The notes under the pieces are model-generated. The model searched no databases, had not been told where the DNA came from, and was given only the letters and a program-made list of their open reading frames with translations. Positions 53,741 to 63,286 of a DNA stretch of 64,000 nt are shown here, piece by piece. Every line of letters begins with the position of its first letter. Within the stretch, counting starts at the first letter, position 1. Both the position numbers and the translations under genes were made by a program. The stretch lies in contig NZ_CP169217.1 in the NCBI RefSeq assembly GCF_041897535.1, positions 1 through 64,000 on the forward strand, given 5' to 3'. The DNA comes from Methylomicrobium lacus_A. Its GTDB lineage: Bacteria; Pseudomonadota; Gammaproteobacteria; Methylococcales; Methylomonadaceae.

Positions 53741-55696
53741 TCAAGCGTCGGCGACGACGGAATAGCTGAGCCGCTGTTTTTTTGCATAATGCATGCTCGC
53801 ATCGGCATATTGCAGCAGCATGCCGGGATTGGAGCCGTGGCGGGGATACAGCGAAATGCCGATGGTCACCTCCAGGTTGACCGATTTCTTGCCGAAAATG
53901 ATCGGGTCTCTGAGATTCCTGATCAGTTTTTGCGCAACGGTCGCGGAGGCGTTCACATCGGTATCGGGCAGCAACAGCGCAAACTCGCCGTCGCCGAGGC
54001 TTGCGGCCGTGTCCGACTCGCGGAGGGTATCCACCAGCATTTTCGCCACGTGTTTCAGCGCATAGTCGCCTGCCGCATGTCCCATTTCATCAATGAGCGT
54101 TCTGAATTTGTCCACATGCAGATAAAGCACGGCAAACGGCATGCAACTGCGGCTCGATAACGCGATGGCCTGGCATATGCGGTCGGTTAACATGCGCCGA
54201 TTAGCCAGCCCGGTCAATTCATCATGAAACGAAAGCCAGATTAATTTTTCCTCCTCCTGCTTGCGTTGGGTAATATCGAAGGCCAGGCCATCCACGCCGA
54301 TACAGTTGCCGTATTCGTCGTATACCGGCGCATCCGCAATTTCAAGCCAGCGGCGCCTGTTTTCCGAATCAAGGAATTCAAGTTGATAGGGCGGGGCGGG
54401 AATACCCTGGCTACTGGATTCCAGGATCGTCTCAAGTCTTCGGTTTGCCGGATTATTGGTCAGGTAGCGGCGGAAATTCGCGGCGAAATTGCCGGGGTCG
54501 TAGCCGAGCACAAAGGCCACAGACGGACTGACATAGGTCATGCTGCCTCGGCGGTCGCGCTGATAGAAAAAATAGTCCTTGTTCGAATTTTCGACCAGAT
54601 TGCGGAATTTTCTTTCGCTGTTATTCAATTCGGTGGTGCGCTTCAGGATCATCCGCTCAAAATCGATTTGTAACTGTTTGAGGTTTTGACTAGGAGATTC
54701 CTCGTACGGGGCGGCCTGCGCCGTCCTTTGGGGTTTAAGCCTCCAGTATACAAAGAAGCCGATGAGGGCGAGCAAGGGTGCCAGGAGTTTCAGCCAGTCA
54801 GGCGTGTTATGTTGCCACCATGCCGCAAGCGTGGAGTTCTTGCTCACGGAGGGGCGGGGCTGCACGCCCGGCATCTGGATTCCGGGTGGCATCCATTTGA
54901 AATAAATCGCATTCATTTCGGATTCGCTGATTGAATCCAGCCCTTTTTGCAGGATGGCGGTCAGCATCGGCCAGTCTTTACGCACTGCCATGCTCTCGTC
55001 GGCGGTATTGCGCTCATAAAAACCGGCGAACTGCAAATCGTCCAGACGATATTCGCGTTGCAAGTACTGTGCTGTACCGCTAAAAGTGATGCAGGCATCC
55101 GCCTTCTTTCGTTCTACCGCTTTCAAACAGGCCAGCATCGACGGCACGGTATAAGGTTTAACGGCAGGATTTTTTTTCGTGATTTGGGCGGAAAATTCAA
55201 AGCCATCGACGAATGCCACCTTTTTCCCGGACAGATGATCGCGGTCAGTGATGGTCGTATCGCTTTTATGGGCCATGATGACCAGCGATTTGGTCAGATA
55301 CGGATGGGTGAAATTGAACCACTGACGACGGTCAGGGAGGTCGACCATCGTGGCGATAATATCCACGCGCTGCTCTGCCGCTGTCTTCGGATAGATCTGC
55401 AAACTTATGCCGAGTTTTTTACTGAGCTCATTCATGATATCCACGGCAATCCCCTTGAACTGACCATTTTTGTCAACAAAACTATAGGGGGGTAAGGAGT
55501 CGTCGAAGGCTACGCGGATTTTGGGGTGCGCCAGCAGCCATTCGCTTTCGTTTTGTGTCAACTCAGCTGCAGGGAAAGTTTGAGCGGAGACCTGAGGCGC
55601 CGTTGGGTAAGCCGCCGAAGCGGCACTGACAAACAAAAGCAACCCCATCAAATAATGTATTACTATGAATTGCTTCGTTAAAAGACAGTGCGTCAT
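53741..55696 (-). CDS. Periplasmic binding-protein sensor, PAS, degenerate GGDEF protein
   Basis: 651 residues from ATG 55696. Order: signal peptide; a solute-binding domain of the SBP_bac_3 type (about 50-290; IRVAFDDSLPPYSFVDKNGQFKGIAVDIMNELSKKL); a membrane helix (about 305-325); a helical linker; PAS domain (NLVENSNKDYFFYQRD ... EFLDSENRRRWLEIADAPVYDEYG) and GGDEF domain. The active site reads GDGEF (from residue 568) instead of GGDEF, and the first metal-ligand Asp is His (LYLHVDKF). The I-site RxxD is kept (RESD, five residues before). It is therefore probably catalytically dead and may bind c-di-GMP as a receptor. The rest is intact. Confidence 0.9.
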   Translation of the reverse strand: MTHCLLTKQFIVIHYLMGLLLFVSAASAAYPTAPQVSAQTFPAAELTQNESEWLLAHPKIRVAFDDSLPPYSFVDKNGQFKGIAVDIMNELSKKLGISLQIYPKTAAEQRVDIIATMVDLPDRRQWFNFTHPYLTKSLVIMAHKSDTTITDRDHLSGKKVAFVDGFEFSAQITKKNPAVKPYTVPSMLACLKAVERKKADACITFSGTAQYLQREYRLDDLQFAGFYERNTADESMAVRKDWPMLTAILQKGLDSISESEMNAIYFKWMPPGIQMPGVQPRPSVSKNSTLAAWWQHNTPDWLKLLAPLLALIGFFVYWRLKPQRTAQAAPYEESPSQNLKQLQIDFERMILKRTTELNNSERKFRNLVENSNKDYFFYQRDRRGSMTYVSPSVAFVLGYDPGNFAANFRRYLTNNPANRRLETILESSSQGIPAPPYQLEFLDSENRRRWLEIADAPVYDEYGNCIGVDGLAFDITQRKQEEEKLIWLSFHDELTGLANRRMLTDRICQAIALSSRSCMPFAVLYLHVDKFRTLIDEMGHAAGDYALKHVAKMLVDTLRESDTAASLGDGEFALLLPDTDVNASATVAQKLIRNLRDPIIFGKKSVNLEVTIGISLYPRHGSNPGMLLQYADASMHYAKKQRLSYSVVADA

Positions 55697-56226
55697 GACA
55701 GGATTGAACGGGCTCAATTGTGGCTCAATGAGTCGCATGGCACATCAGGTGTCGCACAGAATCGGAAAGACATCATCACCTCCGGTTTCCTCTGAGTCGG
55801 CCATTTTGCAACGTATAGGTTGTTATATCAAACTCAGCTTAAAAATACATTGCTAGTAAAAAAGTTGATCGCATCCAAAATTCGAACCGCCGCGAAAGGC
55901 TATTCAAGAAACATGACTGTTGCTGGTCGAGGCATACCGAAATAATTTTCGATTCGATAAGGATAGTACAAATACCGGGTCTTGCAATAGCTATTTCTTA
56001 GTAATTAACTAAGAAAATAATTCCGGCCGTTGCCGTTTTCGATGCATGCTGGCCGCCCAGCCAAAATGGACGGTTTCTGATAATTTTGAAAAAACCATAG
56101 CACGCCGTAGCGCAGGCATGATCGGCGATGCGCGGTGGTTGATTTTTTGGACTTTTATCTGTAACTTGCGTAAAGGTTGGTGACTTTAAAATCCTATTCC
56201 TCGACACGCCATTTCAACCCTACATC
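55697..56226. other. Divergent intergenic region with palindrome
   Basis: About 530 bases without a supported gene. TTTCTTAGT-AATTA-ACTAAGAAA (55995-56017) is a 9-bp perfect inverted repeat that looks like an operator or stem. The A/T content is higher than the flanking genes. Confidence 0.5.
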
Positions 56227-57156
56227 ATGAATCCCCCACCTTTCATTTTTGATCAAATCCATATCGAAGTCGCGCGCAATGCGTCAGATGACTTCAATCT
56301 GTTTCATGACAAGCACAAATGGCTGCAGATTACCCATAACCCGTTCAAAGGCCCGATCGTGCTGGGATTTCAACTGAATACCCTGATCGAGTACCAAATG
56401 CGCCTGTACCGGGAAGCGCATCATGAAGACAAGGTCATCGCCGAAAACCGTCTGCGTTTCAGCAATTACCAGATGACCTTCATCAACGCCGTGCGCCCGC
56501 GCATGCCGATTTATCTGGAAATCAAAAAGACGCTGATCAACACCATTCCGCACCTGACGCTGACCAACCGCATCGCGATGAAATCCGACGGCAAAACCGT
56601 GCTGTTGGGATATAAAAAGGAAACGCCGTCGCCGCTGTTTTTGGCCGAGACCCCACTGGACAATCTGCCCGACCTGAACGAAATTCCCGACAGAACGATT
56701 GTTCCGGACACCGATTATTTCCTGAAGCGCAAATACATGAACAACGGGTCGGTCAAAAATTTTCTCTCCGGTTCCCTGGCCGAGCAATCCGATTATTTCG
56801 ACGAACTGGCGCAGGTTGCGCACTATCCGGAGATATTTCCTTGCAGTCTGGCCTCCGGGGCCTTGCTCGAAAAAGCGCAATTGGAAAATCACGATTTCAA
56901 ACTCAACCCGATGGTGTACACCTCGCATGAAATATCGGTCGACCGGGTTTATTTAGGTTATCTGAGAAATAACGACAGCCTGCATATCCTGGTCAAACAG
57001 CTTCCGGAATCGTCCGAAAACACGTTGAACCACACCCATATCAGGCTAAGAACCTATCATTGTTACGGCCTTCTGGAGAATAATGAAGTGTTATTCAGAA
57101 TGACGATGAACCTGGTGCCTTTGAAGGAAATTCTTAAAAACCTGGGGCAGAAATAA
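56227..57156 (+). CDS. Orphan hotdog/MaoC-like protein
   Basis: 309 residues, no signal peptide. The N-terminus ARNASDDFNLFHDKHKWLQ, then PFKGPIVLGFQL, resembles the MaoC/hydratase hotdog core (S-G-D-x-N-P-x-H-x-D ... P-(I/V)-x-x-G). Length and a second HYPEIF.. segment with DRVYLGYLRNNDSLHILV suggest two hotdog domains in one chain. The Asp/His dyad of R-specific enoyl hydratases is plausible (Asp-Phe-Asn and His). I do not recognise a named family. Neighbours (a sensor and a small periplasmic protein) give no pathway hint. Confidence 0.5.
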   Translation: MNPPPFIFDQIHIEVARNASDDFNLFHDKHKWLQITHNPFKGPIVLGFQLNTLIEYQMRLYREAHHEDKVIAENRLRFSNYQMTFINAVRPRMPIYLEIKKTLINTIPHLTLTNRIAMKSDGKTVLLGYKKETPSPLFLAETPLDNLPDLNEIPDRTIVPDTDYFLKRKYMNNGSVKNFLSGSLAEQSDYFDELAQVAHYPEIFPCSLASGALLEKAQLENHDFKLNPMVYTSHEISVDRVYLGYLRNNDSLHILVKQLPESSENTLNHTHIRLRTYHCYGLLENNEVLFRMTMNLVPLKEILKNLGQK

Positions 57157-57401
57157 GCTGAATTTATTGAGTCAGATGCCGCCGCTCTAACCGATAGCAT
57201 ATTGAACTTCTATTGGCTCGTCATTTCCAATCTGTCATCAACTTCGATGTGGTGGCATCGAACCCTGTGTTCAAGTTTGATGTGTTCTGTAGCCATTGAC
57301 CTGCCCCGCCGTATTTTATGCTCCGGCAAAGTAAAGATAGGGTTCTCCAGGCAGTGCGCGTACAATGCAGTGCGGTTATTTAATATCAGAGGCGAATGAT
57401 C

Positions 57402-57788
57402 ATGAAAAAAATAAGTTTAGCGCCAGCATTCCTGGCTTTATCGCTCTTTACGGGCTCCGTGTTGGCTGATATTGAGCTGAAATCGGTAGATGATGTCCAG
57501 GGAACGTGGAAGCTGCAGTATACCAAACAGTCGGCATCGGCCAAGGAAACTATCCAGCGGGAAGATACCTGGGTATTTCAAGGTGGCAAGATCACGATCC
57601 GGAACATTCCGCGCGAAGGCGCGCATTATGACCAGCAGCCGGTCAATTACGAAATCGACAATGGCAAATTGAAAATTCCTTATGTCGGCAGATCCGGTTT
57701 TGATACCTTTTCTTTAGTCGAGAAGGACGATAAGACGATGACGCTGAAAGGAAAATTCGGCGAGCTTTATTACTTTAATAAAAAATAG
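57402..57788 (+). CDS. Small periplasmic protein, lipocalin-like pattern
   Basis: 128 residues. The ATG at 57402 has AGAGG at a suitable distance, better than the ATG two codons earlier. Signal peptide ends near SVLA; the mature part (VDDVQGTWKLQYTKQSA ... DTWVFQGGKITI ... YEIDNGKLKIPYVGRSGFDTFSLVEKDDKTMTLKGKFGELYYF) has alternating beta strands with the G-x-W start and final 'TMTLK' strand of lipocalin-like domains. Function unknown; binding of a hydrophobic ligand is inferred. A strong terminator follows. Confidence 0.6.
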   Translation: MKKISLAPAFLALSLFTGSVLADIELKSVDDVQGTWKLQYTKQSASAKETIQREDTWVFQGGKITIRNIPREGAHYDQQPVNYEIDNGKLKIPYVGRSGFDTFSLVEKDDKTMTLKGKFGELYYFNKK

Positions 57789-57905
57789 GCCTTGATGGAC
57801 GTGGCGTTTTGCAAGATTGCCATGCAGCCATCATCCAGGGCAGGTAGGATTCGCGAACCCGAACGGCTGACTGATTGCCGCATCAAGTTCGCGTTTTGAA
57901 CTATT

Positions 57906-57934
57906 TTTCACGGCAAACCCGTTTTGCCGTGAAA
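57906..57934. terminator. Strong bidirectional terminator
   Basis: TTTCACGGCAAA-CCCGT-TTTGCCGTGAAA, a 12-bp perfect stem with A/T-rich arms, between the lipocalin-like gene and the convergent rhlE. Confidence 0.8.
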
Positions 57935-57981
57935 CCTGCAAGCGCATAATCCGTAGCGGTTAGGCTGCGGACAGTAGCACG

Positions 57982-59133
<1,152 letters not shown>

Positions 59134-59210
59134 AGAAATTCTCGAGTGTGGGGATGAAATCCCGGTATAGGTTAAAACGGAGTGAGGTGACGGGACGACT
59201 CTGTTGCCAT

Positions 59211-59233
59211 GGGATAAGCATTGAGCTTATCCC
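59211..59233. terminator. Hairpin between RRM gene and rhlE
   Basis: GGGATAAGC-ATTGA-GCTTATCCC, a 9-bp perfect stem in the 154-base spacer. A smaller GGGAT-GAA-ATCCC stem lies at 59151-59163. They may attenuate read-through into rhlE. Confidence 0.55.
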
Positions 59234-59287
59234 GGCCGAGATGTCGCCCCGAAACCCGAAAAAGTAGCGAAAGTTATTCGATGGCAG

Positions 59288-59551
59288 CTAGCGGCGTCTG
59301 CCTTTTTTACCGGTAGAAACTTCAAAACTGACTCTGAGCGGCTTGCCGCCGAACAGAATGCCGCTGAGTTTTGCGATGGCTGCCCTGGCTTCGTGGCCTT
59401 CCATGCCGACATAGCCAAAACCCTTGCATCTACCGCTAAACAAGTCGGTGACGAGCTCAATGGAATGCACTTTGCCGAACTCCGAGAATAAAGCCGTTAC
59501 GCTGGCTTCGGTCGCGTCGCTGGGCAAGTTTCCAACAAATAATCTTTTCAA
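59288..59551 (-). CDS. RNA recognition motif (RRM) protein
   Basis: 87-residue single RRM. RNP2 is RLFVGNLP and RNP1 is CKGFGYVGM, the RNA-contacting strands, in the usual order; the tail KKGRRR is basic. Translation starts at TTG (59551) with AAGGA upstream. Bacterial RRM proteins of this kind are often cold-induced and bind mRNA. It precedes rhlE on the same strand, which suggests joint control of RNA structure. A long leader with a strong stem lies upstream. Confidence 0.9.
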   Translation of the reverse strand: MKRLFVGNLPSDATEASVTALFSEFGKVHSIELVTDLFSGRCKGFGYVGMEGHEARAAIAKLSGILFGGKPLRVSFEVSTGKKGRRR

Positions 59552-60069
59552 AAGGTGTCCTTAGTGGGGGTGAAGAAGGTTGTATGCGGTCAAGCCTTTT
59601 AACCGGCCATACAACGCGTGGCGCTACTCGGGTTAATTTGCCGCCGGTGACAGAGTTGACTGCCTTTCTGCCGGGACAACCGTAGCATGGGTTCCGGATT
59701 GGGGAGAATCTTTGTATTCAAGCATCTCGCCGACCTCCAGTGTTGAGGGGGTAATTTGAATTTTGTTGCGATGCCGGTGATCGCTAGATCAAGCCCGATC
59801 TCTCAGCCATTCATCATTATAAACGAATATGACGGTAGATTATTTACAAAGTTCAAAAAGAGCCCAATTATATGACACTTAATCTCTGCATATCAACATA
59901 ACGGTGGAGCCGATTTGATGACACCGGCAAAGTCGGCGCTTGCTTCGGGCGATCTCGGAATTGCTCGGACGTGAGCGTTGACGCGAAATCCTTGATGTTT
60001 GAACCAGCAAAAGCCAAGGGCAGCAAGCCCTAAATGTCCATGTAGCCTCGACAACTTTATCTCGGGATT
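59552..60069. other. Intergenic region upstream of RRM gene
   Basis: About 520 bases with no supported gene. Near the RRM start is the leader stem at 59579-59615. The remainder, toward the membrane protein gene, shows only a weak 64-codon frame without a ribosome binding site. Confidence 0.55.
59579..59615 (-). promoter_or_regulatory. Structured leader stem of RRM gene
   Basis: On the coding strand, GTTGTATG pairs with CATACAAC (8 bp), and an inner CGGT pairs with ACCG (4 bp) with a 2-base bulge, loop of 11. It sits about 28 bases before the TTG start, where it could hide or expose the ribosome binding site. Confidence 0.5.
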
Positions 60070-61551
60070 TCATTCCGGGGCATCAATTTTAACAGGGTTG
60101 CCATCCTTAGCTATCGATACAAGAGAGAAGGATGTCTGTGCGAAAGATAAGCCGCTTTTGCTGGTGATTATGGCTCGGGGATTATTCCCGGGTACCACGA
60201 CATACAATAAATTTTTAGGCTTTGCTTGGTAGAAACGGTTGCCAACATGCGCTTTTATGGCTCCGGCTTTGCTGGCTTCAAGCAAACCCGCTCGTTCGAT
60301 CGCAGCCGCCATTTGTTCAGCCGCTGTTCCTGTGCACCATTGGCTATAGCTGATAAACGCGTTGATGGCGATATATAAGGCAATGGTGCCAATAAAGATC
60401 GAGCGCAACCTGAACGCCCCTATGGGCAACGCCAGCACAAAGAATGGCAATACTAGCAGCAAGTAGCGCTGAGCCGGGCGGCTTAATGAAAATACCAACA
60501 ATGTTAAGATCACGGCGAGTCCCAGGCATTTTTTCAGTTTGCCTGTTTGATCGCGCTCTGAAAACTGCAATAGGATGGGTGAGAGCAAACCTAAGCCGAG
60601 CAGTAAAAAAATCCCTGACGCCATCCTCTTGCTGATCCAGCGGTCAAGAGGACCGAAATTCATTTCTCCATTGGTTTGTAGCATAGACATCCCCGCAAGA
60701 AACAAAAATATCAACACTGGGAGCAGAAATTTCCAGAATTTCACTAAATATTGCCGGGCTTCAGGCACAACCAGGGATAGCGGGCCACTCAAGATGACCA
60801 GAAAGCCGGCGTAAGAGATGAAATTGCTGATGATCCCCGCCATCGCCACGTGGTGAACGGATTGGAATTTAGGCGGCGTAACCCAGAAGCCGAAGTGTGC
60901 ATGCGCCGTGATCATATAGGCCGCAACGGCGGCTATCGCAATCGCTATCACGGCAAAGGAGGAAAGCAATACCCATCGCTCTTGCCTGCGGCTCCAGAGT
61001 AATGCGATCAGGAATACCGAGAGGCATAAGGCGTGGTATTTCAATATGGCGGCGAATCCCAGCAATATCCCTGACACCAAGGTTCTTAGCCGCGTAGGGT
61101 TTGCGCCAAGGGCGAGGGAAATTGCAAAAACGCCGACGGCTGCAGGTAAAAAATCCGCCGTCCCTCTGGCGGAGAAAATCCATACCAGAGGGTTCAATAG
61201 AATCAGCAGGAGAATGATGGCATTGTCTTGCCGGCCCATATGCCTGCATATATTGAGTATTCCGTAACCGAAAAGAACGATGCCGGCAACGGAAAGCAGG
61301 CGGATCACTGAAAGCATGTTCATGGCTGGCAGTATTTCAGACAGGATCCAGGCAAGATAGGGCATGCCGAGCGTATTGGCCTGATAGGTGAAATACTGGT
61401 CCAACAAGACTTGATCGTGGGAACTGAAATACCGGGCTGCATCCACGAATGCGAACTCAAAGTTGACAGGAGGCAGCAAGATAAGCAGTAGATGCACGAC
61501 AGTGATGCCGGAAATGATCAAGCTTGGCGCGAATTTATGCTGTAGGAACAT
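60070..61551 (-). CDS. Polytopic membrane glycosyltransferase-like protein (GT-C type)
   Basis: 493 residues with about eleven hydrophobic helices from residue 10 to about 420, then a soluble C-terminal part of about 70 residues. The N-terminal loop between helices 1 and 2 includes FVDAARYFSSHDQVLLDQYF, where GT-C enzymes (GT39, GT83, GT87) carry catalytic Asp residues in a similar position; ANTLGMPYLAWI and the W-R/K patterns fit. No signature names a family. With GtrA and sugar-modifying enzymes upstream, it probably transfers a lipid-linked sugar on the periplasmic side. Confidence 0.6.
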   Translation of the reverse strand: MFLQHKFAPSLIISGITVVHLLLILLPPVNFEFAFVDAARYFSSHDQVLLDQYFTYQANTLGMPYLAWILSEILPAMNMLSVIRLLSVAGIVLFGYGILNICRHMGRQDNAIILLLILLNPLVWIFSARGTADFLPAAVGVFAISLALGANPTRLRTLVSGILLGFAAILKYHALCLSVFLIALLWSRRQERWVLLSSFAVIAIAIAAVAAYMITAHAHFGFWVTPPKFQSVHHVAMAGIISNFISYAGFLVILSGPLSLVVPEARQYLVKFWKFLLPVLIFLFLAGMSMLQTNGEMNFGPLDRWISKRMASGIFLLLGLGLLSPILLQFSERDQTGKLKKCLGLAVILTLLVFSLSRPAQRYLLLVLPFFVLALPIGAFRLRSIFIGTIALYIAINAFISYSQWCTGTAAEQMAAAIERAGLLEASKAGAIKAHVGNRFYQAKPKNLLYVVVPGNNPRAIITSKSGLSFAQTSFSLVSIAKDGNPVKIDAPE

Positions 61552-61599
61552 AGGGTGATTTTTACTATCGACGAATCAAAATTTTTAGAGTAACCCCAG

Positions 61600-62001
61600 T
61601 TAGCGAAATGACCAGCGTTTGTGTCCGATGTAGCTGGTGAAGACTGGAAACGCTACGCCGACAGCATGAGAGATTTCGGGTACGAATAAGGTGACCCCCA
61701 GCGATGGCAAAAGATAATAGGCCAACGCCATGCTGATGGCCCAGGTTTGCAGGATCGCAACCCCATTGACCAGGACAAAAAACACAGCAGAACGGTGTAT
61801 TGACTGCCGGCTATCCTTGAATACAAACAGCTTGGCCAGCAAAAAGGCGGTAATCATCCCGGTGAGATAGGCGCAAATCACGGCGGAGGAAAAGTCCAGC
61901 CACTGGTTGTAAAAAATTCTGGCACTAAAGTTGACGGCCGCGGCCGTCCCCCCGGTCAGCAAAAAAGCCAGAAACTGCTTCGATATAAACAACCCGATCA
62001 C
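61600..62001 (-). CDS. GtrA family membrane protein
   Basis: 133 residues with four membrane helices. It begins with GTG at 62001, which overlaps the upstream FAD-oxidoreductase stop by 4 bases (GTGA). LLTGGTAAAVNFSARIF, the AYLTGMITAFLLAKLFVF segment and the C-terminal VFTSYIGHKRWSFR match GtrA proteins, which help move undecaprenyl-linked sugars or sit next to such enzymes. The GtrA tail 'F...hRrWtF' is intact. Confidence 0.88.
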   Translation of the reverse strand: MIGLFISKQFLAFLLTGGTAAAVNFSARIFYNQWLDFSSAVICAYLTGMITAFLLAKLFVFKDSRQSIHRSAVFFVLVNGVAILQTWAISMALAYYLLPSLGVTLFVPEISHAVGVAFPVFTSYIGHKRWSFR

Positions 62002-63284
62002 GCCGTCGCTTGCCTCGCTAGGCTTCTGCCAAAATCAATGCTCTCGGAGATGCCTCTATCTTCCGGGTAATAATAAGACGTATCGGCCACCCATAGGCCT
62101 TTTACCGGCAGTGCGGCCGGAGGCAGTCTATCCAAATAACCCGGATCGCAAATCGGTTGTGCGTAACGGTAACGGCTGGAGTGCAGGGCGATGAAATCCT
62201 CGTCGATTAGCCCCGGATTAATTTTTTTCAAATAACGGCGTACCTTATCGTGGAAGGCTTGATCCGGTTCGGCAAATTTCGGATGTTCACCCGGCATGTA
62301 GAACGGAACATACACGATGTGTCTATCCAGGCGCCGCAAATTAGTGTATTCCACCAAGCCCGGAATATCCATTTCAGGGTCATTGATATTCAGCCAGAAG
62401 TTTTCGGTCACGGCCTTGCGGAGTTTGACGATCACACAGACAACCGCGATATTCTTGACGGCCTGGAAGCGCTCCAAAATATCGGGCGGCAAATCGGGTA
62501 TCAGTCGGGGCACATAAGGCAGGGGAATGGTGCTGATCACCTTGTCGAAAATTTCGGTTTGGCCAGCCACCTCTAAGCCTCGCACTTTCCCCTCTTCGAT
62601 AATCACTTGACTGGCAGGCGATTTGAGGCGAATCTGGCCGCCGTGCGCTTCGATAGCCGCGCGCATGGCTTGCAATAAGGTTTCCGACCCGCCCTCCAGG
62701 TAACCCAGCTTTTCGCGGAATAGGTTGTAGCGCGATCGGCCGATTCGGCGAATTCGGCTCCAAATCCAGGCCGCCGACAGGTTATTCGCGTAATCGTAAA
62801 ACTTGTAGTCGAACAACCTGCGCCACAGGACTTCATACGCCTCAGCGCCCACCCAGCGTTTAATCCAATTTGTGGCTTCGATAGGATCCAGAGGTTTCCA
62901 GTCGTTGCGCTGGGTGGACAGAAAAGCATGGAGACCGTAGCGGAATTTTGCCACCAGGCTTAGTCCTCGGAACTTCAGGAGGGCCACGGGATTTCCCCAA
63001 GGTTGCAGTCGATCCTGGTACCAGTAGCCCATCTTCGTTTCTACCCAGCGCATCTTGTCGGCAATACCCAGCTCCTCCAAAATCTTCAGGAAGGCATGAT
63101 CGGAGATACAATGGAAATGATAATAGCGTTCAATCGTCAAGCCGGAGAAATCGAATGCGGCGGTCATGCCGCCCACTCTGTCATCGGTTTCGAAGACGAT
63201 CGGCTGATGCCCGTCACGCGCCAATTGATAGGCTACCGCCAGTCCCATTGGCCCTGCGCCCAGCACGGCAATGCGTTGCTTCAT
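61998..63284 (-). CDS. FAD-dependent oxidoreductase (amine-oxidase/UGM-like)
   Basis: 428 residues. The N-terminal Rossmann motif is VLGAGPMGLAVAYQLARDGHQPIVFETDDRVGGMTA; RYYHFHCISDHAFL follows. The C-terminal FAD part is GLWVADTSYYYPEDRGISESIDFGRSLA. The overall pattern is of the protoporphyrinogen oxidase/UDP-galactopyranose mutase/phytoene-desaturase superfamily. The cluster context (epimerase upstream, GtrA downstream) points to sugar or polyprenyl chemistry. The substrate is not deducible. The gene starts 2 bases after the upstream epimerase stop. Confidence 0.8.
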   Translation of the reverse strand: MKQRIAVLGAGPMGLAVAYQLARDGHQPIVFETDDRVGGMTAAFDFSGLTIERYYHFHCISDHAFLKILEELGIADKMRWVETKMGYWYQDRLQPWGNPVALLKFRGLSLVAKFRYGLHAFLSTQRNDWKPLDPIEATNWIKRWVGAEAYEVLWRRLFDYKFYDYANNLSAAWIWSRIRRIGRSRYNLFREKLGYLEGGSETLLQAMRAAIEAHGGQIRLKSPASQVIIEEGKVRGLEVAGQTEIFDKVISTIPLPYVPRLIPDLPPDILERFQAVKNIAVVCVIVKLRKAVTENFWLNINDPEMDIPGLVEYTNLRRLDRHIVYVPFYMPGEHPKFAEPDQAFHDKVRRYLKKINPGLIDEDFIALHSSRYRYAQPICDPGYLDRLPPAALPVKGLWVADTSYYYPEDRGISESIDFGRSLARQATA

Positions 63285-63286
63285 CT

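Noticed and set aside
57202..57399. 65-codon frame before the lipocalin-like gene
   Set aside because: No ribosome binding site and no domain; the gene proper starts at 57402.
59879..60073. 64-codon minus-strand frame upstream of the RRM gene
   Set aside because: No ribosome binding site, composition is Arg/Cys/Ser-rich, and no similarity pattern is seen.
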